Source of the DNA: JALYRV01 sp040902895
Lineage (GTDB): Bacteria; Acidobacteriota; Vicinamibacteria; Vicinamibacterales; SCN-69-37
Direction: 5' to 3'
Assembly (NCBI GenBank): GCA_040902895.1
Contig: JBBDWL010000076.1
Span: 62,001 to 126,000, forward strand
DNA length: 64,000 bases
Under the pieces are notes generated by a model. It worked only from the letters and a program-made list of their open reading frames with translations, was not told the DNA's origin and searched no databases. The position numbers and the translations under genes are program-made. This document shows positions 1 through 8,085 of the stretch, piece after piece (position 1 is the first letter of the stretch; each line of letters opens with the position of its first letter).

Positions 1-1378
1 GCACCAGATCGCCTGCACGAGCGTCCTTGATGGCGCGCTCGATGGCCTGGCGGCGGTCGACGATCTCGACGACGTCGCTCTGCTCGCGCGCCATGCCGCG
101 CCGGATCTCGGCAATGATCCGATCGGGATGTTCACTGCGCGGATTGTCGGAGGTCACGATGACGAGATCGCTCAAGCGCGCGGCGACCGCTCCCATCAGC
201 GGACGCTTCGTCGCGTCGCGATCGCCGCCGCATCCGAATACCGTGATGAGCCGGCCCGCCGCAAGCGGCCGCGCCGTCTCGAGCAGGTTCTTCAGCGCGT
301 CGTCGGTATGCGCGTAGTCGACCACCACCCGCACGTCGTCAGAGGGTGTCGAGACGAGCTCGAAGCGGCCGGGCACGGCCTGCAGCGTGCCGAGACCGCG
401 CTCGATGGCATCGAACGGCAGATCGAGCGCGACCGCGGTGGCGGCGGCGGCGAGGATGTTGTAGGCGTTCGGGCGCCCCACCAGCGGCGATTTCACGTGC
501 AGCGTGCCGCGCGGCGTCTGCACCTCGAAGCTGAGACCGTCGAGCGAGTACCTTAGGGCTCCGGGCGACACGTCGGCCGACTTGTCGATCGCGTACGTCA
601 GCGGACGGGCGGCGGTCGCCGCCAGCTCCGCGCCGCGCGGGTCGTCGAGATTGATGACAGACGGCGCGCCGTCGGGCAGCATCTCGAAGAGCCGGCGCTT
701 GGCGGCGAAATAGTTTTCCATGTCGCCGTGAAAATCGAGATGGTCGCGCGTGAGGTTCGAGAAGACCGCGGCGGCGAACCTGAGCTCGTCGACGCGATGC
801 TGCGCCAGGGCGTGCGATGAGACTTCCATCGCGCAGGCGCCCAGTCCGCGGTCGACCATTTCGCGCAGCACCCGCTGCAGATCGGGCGCTTCGGGTGTCG
901 TGCGCTCCGCATCGCGCTCTTCATGGCCAATCTTCGTCGTGACGGTTCCGATACGCCCGCAGGGCACGCCGGCCGCCTCGAAGATCGCCGCGAGCAGGTA
1001 CGTCGTCGTGGTCTTGCCGTTGGTGCCGGTCACGCCGACCAGCGTGAGATGCTCGCTCGGACGGCCGGCGTAGATCGCGGCGAGCTCGGCGAGCGCGGCG
1101 CGCGCGTTCGAGACCGACAGCCAGATCGGCCCCGCCGGCACATCGTCAGGCGGCTGGCCTTCGGCGACGATCGCAATGGCGCCACGGCGGGCGGCATCGG
1201 CCGCGAAGTTGGCGCCGTCGGCTTTGGCGCCCCGCAGCGCGATGAAGACGGATCCGGCCACGACGTCGCGCGAGTCGTACGCGATGCCCGCGACGCGGCG
1301 ATCGGCGAAGCCGCCGGCATCGGCAAGGCCGGGCACGGCGATCGATCGCGATGCGCGAATGAGATCGCCGAACGTCAA
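1..1378 (-). CDS. murE: UDP-N-acetylmuramoyl-tripeptide synthetase MurE (3' end outside window)
   Basis: Cytoplasmic Mur ligase that adds the third amino acid, here probably meso-diaminopimelate, to UDP-MurNAc-L-Ala-D-Glu with ATP. About 459 codons are visible and no stop is reached before the window edge, so roughly the last 20-40 residues are missing. The N-terminal domain begins LTFGDLIRA. The Walker A loop reads GVTGTNGKTTT. Near the C-terminal end a DNPRSEHPD motif is seen; DNPR is the signature of the DAP-adding MurE subgroup. The start is a TTG at 1378 whose TTGA overlaps the stop of ftsI, so translation is probably coupled. Last visible gene of the dcw cluster mraZ-rsmH-ftsL-ftsI-murE. 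Family call is firm; DAP specificity is inferred from the motif. Confidence 0.95.
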   Translation of the reverse strand, partial: MTFGDLIRASRSIAVPGLADAGGFADRRVAGIAYDSRDVVAGSVFIALRGAKADGANFAADAARRGAIAIVAEGQPPDDVPAGPIWLSVSNARAALAELAAIYAGRPSEHLTLVGVTGTNGKTTTTYLLAAIFEAAGVPCGRIGTVTTKIGHEERDAERTTPEAPDLQRVLREMVDRGLGACAMEVSSHALAQHRVDELRFAAAVFSNLTRDHLDFHGDMENYFAAKRRLFEMLPDGAPSVINLDDPRGAELAATAARPLTYAIDKSADVSPGALRYSLDGLSFEVQTPRGTLHVKSPLVGRPNAYNILAAAATAVALDLPFDAIERGLGTLQAVPGRFELVSTPSDDVRVVVDYAHTDDALKNLLETARPLAAGRLITVFGCGGDRDATKRPLMGAVAARLSDLVIVTSDNPRSEHPDRIIAEIRRGMAREQSDVVEIVDRRQAIERAIKDARAGDLV

Positions 1379-3498
1379 CGCGGCGGCTCCACCCTTCGAC
1401 GGGGCTCAGGGTGGCCTGAGCGGACGTCGAAGGCCAGACCGTCGCGTCCGAGGTGGAGCACGCTCCATCCACCGCGCTCGAGCGGCGAACCCGCTTCAGG
1501 CTGCTGCCAAATGACGACGCCGGAGCCCTGGATGCGCGCCGACAGACCCAGCCGCGAGAGCACGCGCAGCGCCTCGCGCGCACCGAGACCGCTCAGATCG
1601 GGCATCAATCCGAGGTTGGCGGCCGGCGTCAGCGATGCCAGCACCGACGGCGTCCGCGCGGATGCCGGCGTGGCATCGAACAACGGCAGACTCGCCAGCA
1701 CGGGAGGAATCGGATCGATGGATCGCGGCACGGCCAGATGGCGCAGAGACGCTTCCGCGATCCGTTTGAACACAGGCGCGGCGACGGCGCCGCCGTAGCC
1801 CTGCCCGGTGCGTCCGGAGTCGATGACGACGAGAATCGTGAGCGCGGGTTTGCGCGACGGCACGAAGCCGACGAACGAGCCGTTGTAGTCAGACGTCGAA
1901 TAGCGGCGGTTGACCAGTTTCGCCGCCGTGCCCGTCTTGCCTGCGACGCGGTATCCATCGAGCGCCGCCCCTTTGGCGGTTCCACGCTCGACCACACCCT
2001 CCATGATCGTCGTGAGCGTGTTGGCCGTGGATTCGCTGATCGCCTGACGCACCACTTTCGGCTTGATCTGATGACGCACGCCGTCACGAACGGTCGCGCG
2101 CACGAGATGCGGCTCGAGCAATTTGCCGTGATTGGCGACGGCGCTGACCGCCGTCACCATCTGCAGCGGCGTGATGCCGATCTCGTAGCCCATGGAGACC
2201 GACGCAATCGCGCTGTCATCGTTCGGCTTCAGTTTCCGCACGATGCCGCGCTCCTGCCCCCGGAAGTCGGGCGACAGGCGCTGGCCGAAGCCGAAGCGGT
2301 CGACGTACGCGTTGAGGCGCTCGGCCCCGACGCGCAGGCCTGCCTTGATCGCGCCCACGTTGCTCGACTTCACGATGACGTCTTCGAATGACAGCACGCC
2401 GTACTCGTGCACGTCATCGACCCTGCGCCAGCCGGCGATGGTGATATGTCCCGGCGCGCAGTCGATCTCATCGGCGGGCGTCAGCACGCCTTCCTCGATG
2501 GCCGCCGAGGCTGTCACGATCTTGAAGGTCGACCCGGGCTCGTAGATCTCATGAATCGCGCGGTTGCGCAGGTCCGCGGGATCGAACTTGTTGAAGACGT
2601 TCGGGTTGAACGTGGGGTAATTGGCCAGCGCGAGAATTTCGCCGGTGCGCGGATCCATCACGATCGCGGTGCCGCCGGCCGCGCGCGTCTCTTCGACACC
2701 GCGCTTCAGCTCGCGCTCCGCGATGTGCTGCAGGTACTGATCGATCGTGAGCTCGACAGAGGCGCCCGCGGTGGGCTCGAGCTCGACGCGACTCTGCACG
2801 GCGTGCTGTCGCGCATCGACCTGCAGGCGGATACGGCCCTCTTTGCCTTTGATCAGGGAGTCGTAGGCACCCTCGACGCCGCCCAATCCGGTGTGATCGG
2901 TGCCGACGAAGCCGAGGACGTGCGACGCGAGGGTCAGCTTCGGGTAGTAGCGCTTGGTCTCGGGAATGGCGTCGATGCCCGGCAGGTCGAGCTCCGCGAT
3001 GCGCCGCGCCTCGTCGGGCGACACGAACCGACGCACGTTCGCGAAGGCATTCTTCCGCGCGAGCCGCTGAGTGATCTGGGTGAGCTCCACACTCGTGCAT
3101 CCGAGCACGCCGCATACCGCGCGCGCGGTCCCCTCGGCATCCGTGACCTCTGCCGGCACCGCCACGATCGAATCGGCGTCGACGCTGAAGGCAAGCACGT
3201 TCCCGTTGCGATCGAGGATCTCGCCGCGCCGCGCGGGCGCCTTGACCTCTTCCTGGTGCTGCTGCTCGGCGCGCGCTTCGAGTGCGCTGTGCTGCACGAC
3301 CTGATACCAGGCCAGGCGGGCTTCGATCACGACGGTCCAGCACGAGACGCCGATGACAGCCACCAGCAGCCGTGCCTTGATCGTCTGACGCCACGCGCGA
3401 TCGGTTTCAAGGTCCGGCGCCAGCGAGACGGGCGACGGACGCATGGTCTCGGGCAGCCGCCCGGCCAGCGCTTCGAGGCGATCGCGAAGGCCCTTCAT
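1375..3498 (-). CDS. ftsI: Division-specific peptidoglycan transpeptidase (PBP3/FtsI) with PASTA domain
   Basis: Class B penicillin-binding protein of 707 residues that crosslinks septal peptidoglycan in the periplasm. One membrane helix lies at about residues 42-62, followed by the dimerisation domain (RRGEILDRNG) and the transpeptidase domain. The active-site motifs are STFK with serine near residue 322, SSN near 376-378 and KTGT near 520. A C-terminal PASTA repeat (about 615-680, beginning MPDLSGLGAREAL) follows, as in SpoVD-type proteins, which is longer than E. coli FtsI. The ATG start shares ATGA with the ftsL stop. The neighbours (ftsL upstream, murE downstream) support the divisome role over elongation PBP2. 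Confidence 0.95.
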   Translation of the reverse strand: MKGLRDRLEALAGRLPETMRPSPVSLAPDLETDRAWRQTIKARLLVAVIGVSCWTVVIEARLAWYQVVQHSALEARAEQQHQEEVKAPARRGEILDRNGNVLAFSVDADSIVAVPAEVTDAEGTARAVCGVLGCTSVELTQITQRLARKNAFANVRRFVSPDEARRIAELDLPGIDAIPETKRYYPKLTLASHVLGFVGTDHTGLGGVEGAYDSLIKGKEGRIRLQVDARQHAVQSRVELEPTAGASVELTIDQYLQHIAERELKRGVEETRAAGGTAIVMDPRTGEILALANYPTFNPNVFNKFDPADLRNRAIHEIYEPGSTFKIVTASAAIEEGVLTPADEIDCAPGHITIAGWRRVDDVHEYGVLSFEDVIVKSSNVGAIKAGLRVGAERLNAYVDRFGFGQRLSPDFRGQERGIVRKLKPNDDSAIASVSMGYEIGITPLQMVTAVSAVANHGKLLEPHLVRATVRDGVRHQIKPKVVRQAISESTANTLTTIMEGVVERGTAKGAALDGYRVAGKTGTAAKLVNRRYSTSDYNGSFVGFVPSRKPALTILVVIDSGRTGQGYGGAVAAPVFKRIAEASLRHLAVPRSIDPIPPVLASLPLFDATPASARTPSVLASLTPAANLGLMPDLSGLGAREALRVLSRLGLSARIQGSGVVIWQQPEAGSPLERGGWSVLHLGRDGLAFDVRSGHPEPRRRVEPPR

Positions 3499-3887
3499 CG
3501 CGAGGCCACCACGGCCTTCCCCGCGGGCGCCGCGGGCGCAACGCGTTCGATGATCACAGACTCATCCGGCTTTGGCGCGACCATGTGCAGCTTCTCGATC
3601 GCGATCCGCTCGATGCGGGCCGGCGCCGTCAGCGTTTCGATTTCGAGCCGAAGCTTGCGGTTGACCTCTTCGAGCTCGGCCTGCTCGCGGTGCAGCTGCT
3701 CGACCTGATAGCCATGACGCAGCAGCACGAAGTGCTGCCACGCAGAGAACAACAGCACGCCGACCAGAAAGCCGCCAATCAGCATCCAGCGCCAGAGCTC
3801 GCGGTGGCGCTGGTGATCGACCTCGCGCACGATCGGGTTGTTCCTGACGTCTTTGCGGATCTGGTATTCGAAGTCGACGCCGCTCAT
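3495..3887 (-). CDS. ftsL: FtsL-like cell division protein
   Basis: Short bitopic protein of 130 residues in the position expected of ftsL, between rsmH and ftsI. A basic cytoplasmic N-terminus is followed by one membrane helix (about residues 33-53) and a periplasmic segment rich in Glu, Leu and Arg (about 60-95) that looks like a coiled coil. In known divisomes FtsL pairs with FtsB and activates FtsWI. Sequence conservation of FtsL is low, so the call rests on architecture and synteny. It overlaps both neighbours by 4 bases (ATGA at each junction). Confidence 0.82.
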   Translation of the reverse strand: MSGVDFEYQIRKDVRNNPIVREVDHQRHRELWRWMLIGGFLVGVLLFSAWQHFVLLRHGYQVEQLHREQAELEEVNRKLRLEIETLTAPARIERIAIEKLHMVAPKPDESVIIERVAPAAPAGKAVVASR

Positions 3888-4789
3888 GCGATCTTCTCCA
3901 CCGCGCGCAGCTTGGCGCTGCGCGCACGCGGGTTGACGGCCCGCTCCGCTTCGCCGGCGGTGACCGGCTTCTTGGTGAGCACGCGAACGAGGCCTTCGCC
4001 CCGGAGGAATCCGTCGCCTTTGGCGAGCACGCGCGCGGTGTGCTTCACGATCCGGTCTTCGAGCGAATGGAATGCAATGATCACCAGCCGCCCTCCCTGC
4101 TTCAGCGCCCGCACCGCATCGATCACGAACGTATCGAGGCCGTCGAGCTCGCGGTTCACCCAGATGCGCAGCGCCTGAAACGTGCGCGTCGCCGGATCGA
4201 TTCGCTGATAGCCGCCGCCGCCTGCCGCGCGCCGCACGATCGAGGCGAGCCGTGCGGTCGTCTCAATGGGCGCCTCGTCGCGCGCTTCGACAATCGCGCG
4301 CGCCACGCGGCGCGACTTGCGCTCTTCGCCGAACCGATAAATCACGTCGGCCAGCTCCTGCTCGTCGACCCCGGCCAGAAGCTCGGCGGCCGTCGGGCCG
4401 GTGCTCGTGTCCATGCGCATGTCGAGCGGGCCGTCGCCCCTGAAACTGAATCCCCTCTCGGCCTCGTCGAGCTGCATCGAGCTGACGCCGAGATCGGCGA
4501 GCGCTCCGTCGATGGGCCCGACACCGTGATCGGCCAGCACCTTCGAAAGCCCGCGGTAATCGGCGTGCACGAGCACGACCCGATCGCCCCACGCCGAGAG
4601 CCGCTCGCGCGCCAGTTCGATCGCGCGCGGATCGCGGTCGAGACCAATCACCCGCGTTGCGCCGGCCTCGAGCAGCGCCGCCGTATGACCGCCGAGGCCG
4701 ATCGTGCAGTCCACGAACGTGCCGCCCCGCGACGGATTCAGAAAGGCGACGGTCTCGGATGTCAGAACCGGCGCATGCGCCGGAATCAA
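3884..4789 (-). CDS. rsmH: 16S rRNA (cytosine-1402-N4)-methyltransferase RsmH
   Basis: SAM-dependent methyltransferase (formerly MraW) that N4-methylates C1402 in the decoding centre of 16S rRNA. The 301-residue product starts IPAHAPVLTSE after a TTG start. It shows the SAM-binding sequence FVDCTIGLGGHT and GLDRDPRAIELA, then the typical GPIDGALADLGVSSMQLD and the C-terminal IIAFHSLEDRIVKH. The start is placed at TTG 4789 because it forms a TTGA overlap with the mraZ stop and gives the usual family length; an in-frame extension upstream exists but has no homology. Second gene of the dcw cluster. Confidence 0.95.
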   Translation of the reverse strand: MIPAHAPVLTSETVAFLNPSRGGTFVDCTIGLGGHTAALLEAGATRVIGLDRDPRAIELARERLSAWGDRVVLVHADYRGLSKVLADHGVGPIDGALADLGVSSMQLDEAERGFSFRGDGPLDMRMDTSTGPTAAELLAGVDEQELADVIYRFGEERKSRRVARAIVEARDEAPIETTARLASIVRRAAGGGGYQRIDPATRTFQALRIWVNRELDGLDTFVIDAVRALKQGGRLVIIAFHSLEDRIVKHTARVLAKGDGFLRGEGLVRVLTKKPVTAGEAERAVNPRARSAKLRAVEKIA

Positions 4790-5226
4790 ATGCCGTACTC
4801 CGCCAGCGCCCGTCGGTCGTCGTCGGTGAACGGATCGCGCTGCATGCGCGACAGGAACCGCTCGTGGTTCCAGACATCGAGATAGTCGTACTGCCCGAGC
4901 ACGTCGACTTCGCCCGTCATGCCGGTCGACTCGCGCAGGCGGGGATGAATCAGCACCCGTCCCTGGTTGTCGAGCTCTGCGACCTGACCGTAGTAATTGA
5001 CGCGGTCGAGAAACTTGATGCGCGCCGGATGCGTGGAGGGCATGGTGGCCAGCCGCGCCTCGCGCTCGAGCCACACAGGCATTGGATAGAGGCTTACCGA
5101 CTCGCCCGTAAGGCTCGTGACGAATAACGAAGAGCCGTGCTGCTCCTGCACGAGCGCCTTGAAGGCGTTCGGAAGCTTGAGCCGGCCCTTGTCATCGATC
5201 CGGGCGGAATGGTTGCCCCGCAGCAC
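4786..5226 (-). CDS. mraZ: Transcriptional regulator / division protein MraZ
   Basis: DNA-binding AbrB-fold protein that represses its own dcw operon in E. coli. The 146-residue product opens VLRGNHSARIDDKGRLKLP, the classic first SpoVT/AbrB half, and repeats the fold at ELDNQGRVLIHPRLR. The start chosen is GTG 5226, with GGAG 6 bases upstream. An ATG 84 bases earlier (5310) would lie upstream of the promoter at 5263-5291, so it cannot be the start for that transcript and would also give an abnormally long protein. First gene of the cluster; three putative MraZ boxes lie just upstream in its leader. Confidence 0.93.
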   Translation of the reverse strand: MLRGNHSARIDDKGRLKLPNAFKALVQEQHGSSLFVTSLTGESVSLYPMPVWLEREARLATMPSTHPARIKFLDRVNYYGQVAELDNQGRVLIHPRLRESTGMTGEVDVLGQYDYLDVWNHERFLSRMQRDPFTDDDRRALAEYGI

Positions 5227-5232
5227 CTTTCG

Positions 5233-5257
5233 CTCCACTTTGCTCCAGAAAATTCCA
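5233..5257 (-). promoter_or_regulatory. Putative MraZ operator: three TGGAN repeats at 10-bp spacing
   Basis: On the minus strand TGGAA, TGGAG and TGGAG begin at 5257, 5247 and 5237, each exactly 10 bases apart and separated by 5-base spacers. E. coli MraZ binds three direct TGGGN repeats with the same 10-bp period. Here the third G is A. The sites lie between the predicted transcription start and the start codon, so binding would block the operon. The last repeat doubles as the Shine-Dalgarno GGAG. Confidence 0.75.
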
Positions 5258-5262
5258 CCGCG

Positions 5263-5291
5263 ATAGTAGAGAAAGGATGGGAGGGTGTCAA
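5263..5291 (-). promoter_or_regulatory. Sigma70-type promoter of the mraZ/dcw operon
   Basis: On the minus strand a -35 box TTGACA (5291-5286) and a -10 box TACTAT (5268-5263) are separated by exactly 17 bases. Both are consensus or one mismatch away. The predicted transcription start near 5256 gives a leader of about 30 bases before the mraZ GTG at 5226. Confidence 0.85.
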
Positions 5292-5405
5292 CCGCAATCT
5301 CCTGAGCCATATAGACTTACGTGTTTTGTTCGCCCACGAATAGACAGCGAATGTCAGGAGAGAGCGAGCAGCTGCGTGCTAGGATGGGCAGCTCATCCCC
5401 GAGCC

Positions 5406-6263
5406 GTGGCTGACCCCGTCGATATCTCAATCGTGATCCCGGCCTTCAACGAGGCCGACATCATCGGACAGGTGGTGGTCGCGCTCGCGGGCACGGCCCG
5501 ATGGCGCGAGATTCTCGTCATCGATGATGCGTCGACCGACGATACCGGCGGCATTGCCGAAGCGGCCGGCGCGCGAGTCATCCGCCATCCCTACAACAAA
5601 GGCAATGGCGCCGCGATCAAATCCGCGATACGCAGCGTCTCGGGCGACTACCTGCTGATCGTCGACGGCGACGGCCAGCACCGGCCCGCCGACGCCCTTC
5701 GGGTCGCGGAAGCACTCGGGCCATTCGACCTCGTTGTCGGCGCGCGCTCGGCCGGCCAGGCGTCACGCACCCGAGGCGCCGGCAACGCGCTGCTCAACCG
5801 GCTGGCGAGTTATCTGTCGGGCTGCGCGATTCCGGATCTCACGTCTGGTCTTCGCGGCGCGCGCCTCGCCGTCCTTCGCGAGTTCATCCATCTGCTGCCG
5901 AACGGCTTTTCGACGCCGACGACCACCACGCTCGCGTTCATCAAGGCGGGCTACAACGTGACCTTCGTGCCGATCGAGGCGCAGCCGCGGGTCGGCCACT
6001 CGAAGATCAATCTGTCGCGCGACGGCATGAGCTTCCTGTTGATCCTGCTGCGCGTCATCACGATCTTCAGCCCGCTGCGCATCTTCCTGCCGATCAGCCT
6101 CGCGTCGTTCGCGCTGGGCACCGCCTACGCCATCTTCACGATCTTCACCGAGCGGCACATCACGAATTCGTCGGTGCTGCTCATCACGCTGGCGGTCGTG
6201 ATCTTTCTCGTCGGCCTCATCTCGGAACAGATTTCCGCGCTGCGCTTCGAGGGACGCTCCTGA
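5406..6263 (+). CDS. Family 2 glycosyltransferase with two C-terminal membrane helices
   Basis: GT-A fold transferase of 285 residues, probably acting at the inner membrane on a polyprenyl-phosphate acceptor (GtrB/DPM1-like). The N-terminal strand ISIVIPAFNEADIIG is followed by VIDDASTDDTGG and the metal-binding LLIVDGDGQH. Two helices sit at about residues 205-235 and 250-275, as in membrane-anchored polyprenyl-P glycosyltransferases. GTG 5406 is chosen because the family begins just before this strand; upstream in-frame sequence runs into the mraZ promoter region. Its stop shares one base with the next gene. The donor sugar cannot be told from sequence. Confidence 0.85.
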   Translation: MADPVDISIVIPAFNEADIIGQVVVALAGTARWREILVIDDASTDDTGGIAEAAGARVIRHPYNKGNGAAIKSAIRSVSGDYLLIVDGDGQHRPADALRVAEALGPFDLVVGARSAGQASRTRGAGNALLNRLASYLSGCAIPDLTSGLRGARLAVLREFIHLLPNGFSTPTTTTLAFIKAGYNVTFVPIEAQPRVGHSKINLSRDGMSFLLILLRVITIFSPLRIFLPISLASFALGTAYAIFTIFTERHITNSSVLLITLAVVIFLVGLISEQISALRFEGRS

Positions 6264-7018
6264 TGCGCGAAGAGCCTGGCGGGTACCGGATGCCGATCCG
6301 CGTACTCGCCGTCGTGCCCACGTACAACGAGCGCGGCACGCTGCCGGAGTTGCTCGCGGGGATCACGGCCCACGCCGGCTACGGCGTGCTGGTGGTCGAC
6401 GATGCGTCGCCCGATGGCACGGGGGCCATTGCGGACGAGTGGGCGGCGCGCATGGCGGACCGCGTCAGCGTGCTGCACCGTTCCGGCGCGCGCGGTCTCG
6501 GCCGCGCGTATGCCGAAGGCCTTGCGCGCGCGCTCGACATGAACGTGCCGATCGTCGCGCAGATGGATGCCGACCTCTCGCACGATCCGAAATACCTTCC
6601 GTCACTCGTGGCGGCGCTCGACGATGCCGATCTTGCGATTGGATCGCGATATCTCAACGGGATCAGCGTCGTGAACTGGCCGCTGCGCCGCATCGCGCTC
6701 AGCACGTTCGCGAACCGGTATATCCGCGCCGTGACGGGCCTGGCGCCGCGCGACTGCACCAGCGGGTTCCGGTGCTGGCGCCGCGACACGCTGGCGCGCG
6801 TGCCGCTGACCGGCCTGGCGTCACACGGCTATGCGTTTCTCACCGAGATGCTCTTTCACGCGGCCGCCGCGGGCGCGCGCATCGTCGAGCGGCCGATCGT
6901 GTTCGTCGAACGGCGCGAGGGCGTCTCGAAGCTGAACGGCGGCGTGCTGGCCGAGTCGGTGCTGGCGCCGCTGAGGCTGGCCGTAAAGCACGGACGAGTA
7001 GCCGGGCGCTCGGACTGA
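6263..7018 (+). CDS. Dolichol-phosphate mannosyltransferase-like family 2 glycosyltransferase
   Basis: Soluble 251-residue DPM1/Ppm1-like enzyme, expected to transfer a sugar from a nucleotide donor to polyprenyl phosphate. Diagnostic motifs are AVVPTYNERGTL, VDDASPDGTG, QMDADLSHDP (DxD metal site), GSRYLNG and TSGFRCWRR, and the C-terminal EGVSKLNGG. No membrane helix is visible. The ATG at 6263 overlaps the preceding stop (TGATG); an ATG at 6290, nearer the conserved first strand, is a possible alternative. It sits in a glycan locus with two more GT2 genes. Confidence 0.88.
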   Translation: MREEPGGYRMPIRVLAVVPTYNERGTLPELLAGITAHAGYGVLVVDDASPDGTGAIADEWAARMADRVSVLHRSGARGLGRAYAEGLARALDMNVPIVAQMDADLSHDPKYLPSLVAALDDADLAIGSRYLNGISVVNWPLRRIALSTFANRYIRAVTGLAPRDCTSGFRCWRRDTLARVPLTGLASHGYAFLTEMLFHAAAAGARIVERPIVFVERREGVSKLNGGVLAESVLAPLRLAVKHGRVAGRSD

Positions 7019-7061
7019 ACGGCGCGGCGCGTGCAGCGTCTAATCTGGCTGGAGGAAGTCG

Positions 7062-7256
7062 ATGTATCGATCGCGCAATGAACGGATGCTCGGAGGCGTG
7101 CTCGGCGGTATGGCGAAATCGCTCGGCTGGTCGGCCACGCGGGTCAGGGTCGCGTATGTGCTGCTCTCGATTCTTTCGGCCGGATTTCCCGGGATCGCGG
7201 TCTATATCGCGCTCTGGATAGTCGTTCCGGAGGAGCCGTTCACCGTCACGCCGTAG
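7062..7256 (+). CDS. Small PspC-domain protein
   Basis: Membrane protein of 64 residues made up of a single PspC domain. It has a basic start (MYRSRNERMLGGVLGGMAK), a short amphipathic segment and one strong membrane helix (about residues 30-53) ending in VPEEP. PspC proteins are linked to envelope stress or phage-shock responses, but short stand-alone forms are common and their role is unclear. A good Shine-Dalgarno (GGAGG) lies 6 bases before the ATG. It stands alone between glycosyltransferase genes with gaps of 43 and 55 bases. Confidence 0.85.
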   Translation: MYRSRNERMLGGVLGGMAKSLGWSATRVRVAYVLLSILSAGFPGIAVYIALWIVVPEEPFTVTP

Positions 7257-7311
7257 GCGTGACGCGCCTTTTCGCGCGGGCCATCCGCGTGCTACGCTCG
7301 CGCCTCCCCAG

Positions 7312-8085
7312 ATGCCTGACGAGCGAGCGCCCCAGACGCATGCTGGCCTCAGCATATTCTTCCCTGCCTATAACGACAGCGGAACGATCGCGAGCCTCGT
7401 CATCACGGCGATCCAGGCGGCGCGCGCGCTCACGCCTGACTATGAAGTCATCGTCGTCAACGACGGAAGCGTGGATCACACGGCGCGTGTGATCGACGAG
7501 CTCGCCCGGCAGTATCCCGAAGTGAAGCCGGTGCATCACGCCGCGAATCGCGGCTACGGCGGCGCGCTGCGCACCGGTTTTTCAACCGCGACCAAAGAGT
7601 TCGTGTTTTACACTGACGGCGACGCCCAGTACGACCCCGCCGAGATGTCGGTGCTGTGGTGGGCGATGCGACCGGGAGTCGATGTCGTGAACGGCTACAA
7701 GATTAGCCGCTCCGATCCATTTCATCGGGTGGTGATCGGCCGCATCTATCACTACACGGTGAAGCTGCTGTTCGGCCTGCGCGTCCGCGACGTCGACTGC
7801 GACTTCAGGCTCATGCGCCGCGGCATTTTCGAGCGCGTGCGGCTCGAAAAGAACAGCGGCGTCATCTGCCTCGAGATGATGAAGAAGATTCAGGACGCCG
7901 GCTTTCATATCGCGGAAGTACCCGTGCACCACTATCACCGCACGCACGGCAAGTCACAGTTCTTCAATCTGCCGCGGATCGTCCGTACCGCCGTCGATGT
8001 CGGCCGTCTCTGGGTCGACCTCGTGGTGCGCGGACGTCACCGCGTGGCCGCGGCCGACGCCGCGCGCGATTCAGCGATCCGGTGA
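7312..8085 (+). CDS. Family 2 glycosyltransferase
   Basis: Third GT2 of the locus, 257 residues, no membrane helix. GT-A motifs are SIFFPAYNDSGTI, VVNDGSVDHT and FYTDGDAQYDP (metal-binding DxD), followed by DCDFRLMRR and a C-terminal HHYHRTHGKSQF segment typical of the DPM/undecaprenyl-P transferase branch. A TACGCT -10-like box ends 13 bases before the ATG. The stop overlaps the next gene by GTGA, which ties it to the epimerase and aminotransferase that follow. Acceptor and donor unknown. Confidence 0.85.
   Translation: MPDERAPQTHAGLSIFFPAYNDSGTIASLVITAIQAARALTPDYEVIVVNDGSVDHTARVIDELARQYPEVKPVHHAANRGYGGALRTGFSTATKEFVFYTDGDAQYDPAEMSVLWWAMRPGVDVVNGYKISRSDPFHRVVIGRIYHYTVKLLFGLRVRDVDCDFRLMRRGIFERVRLEKNSGVICLEMMKKIQDAGFHIAEVPVHHYHRTHGKSQFFNLPRIVRTAVDVGRLWVDLVVRGRHRVAAADAARDSAIR

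Noticed and set aside
2407..3708. 433-residue plus-strand frame over ftsI/ftsL
   Set aside because: Opposite strand holds clear FtsI motifs; the frame is Arg/His-rich with no family similarity.
5227..5310. Upstream ATG for mraZ at 5310
   Set aside because: It lies upstream of the TTGACA/TACTAT promoter and has no ribosome site; the family starts at VLRGN.
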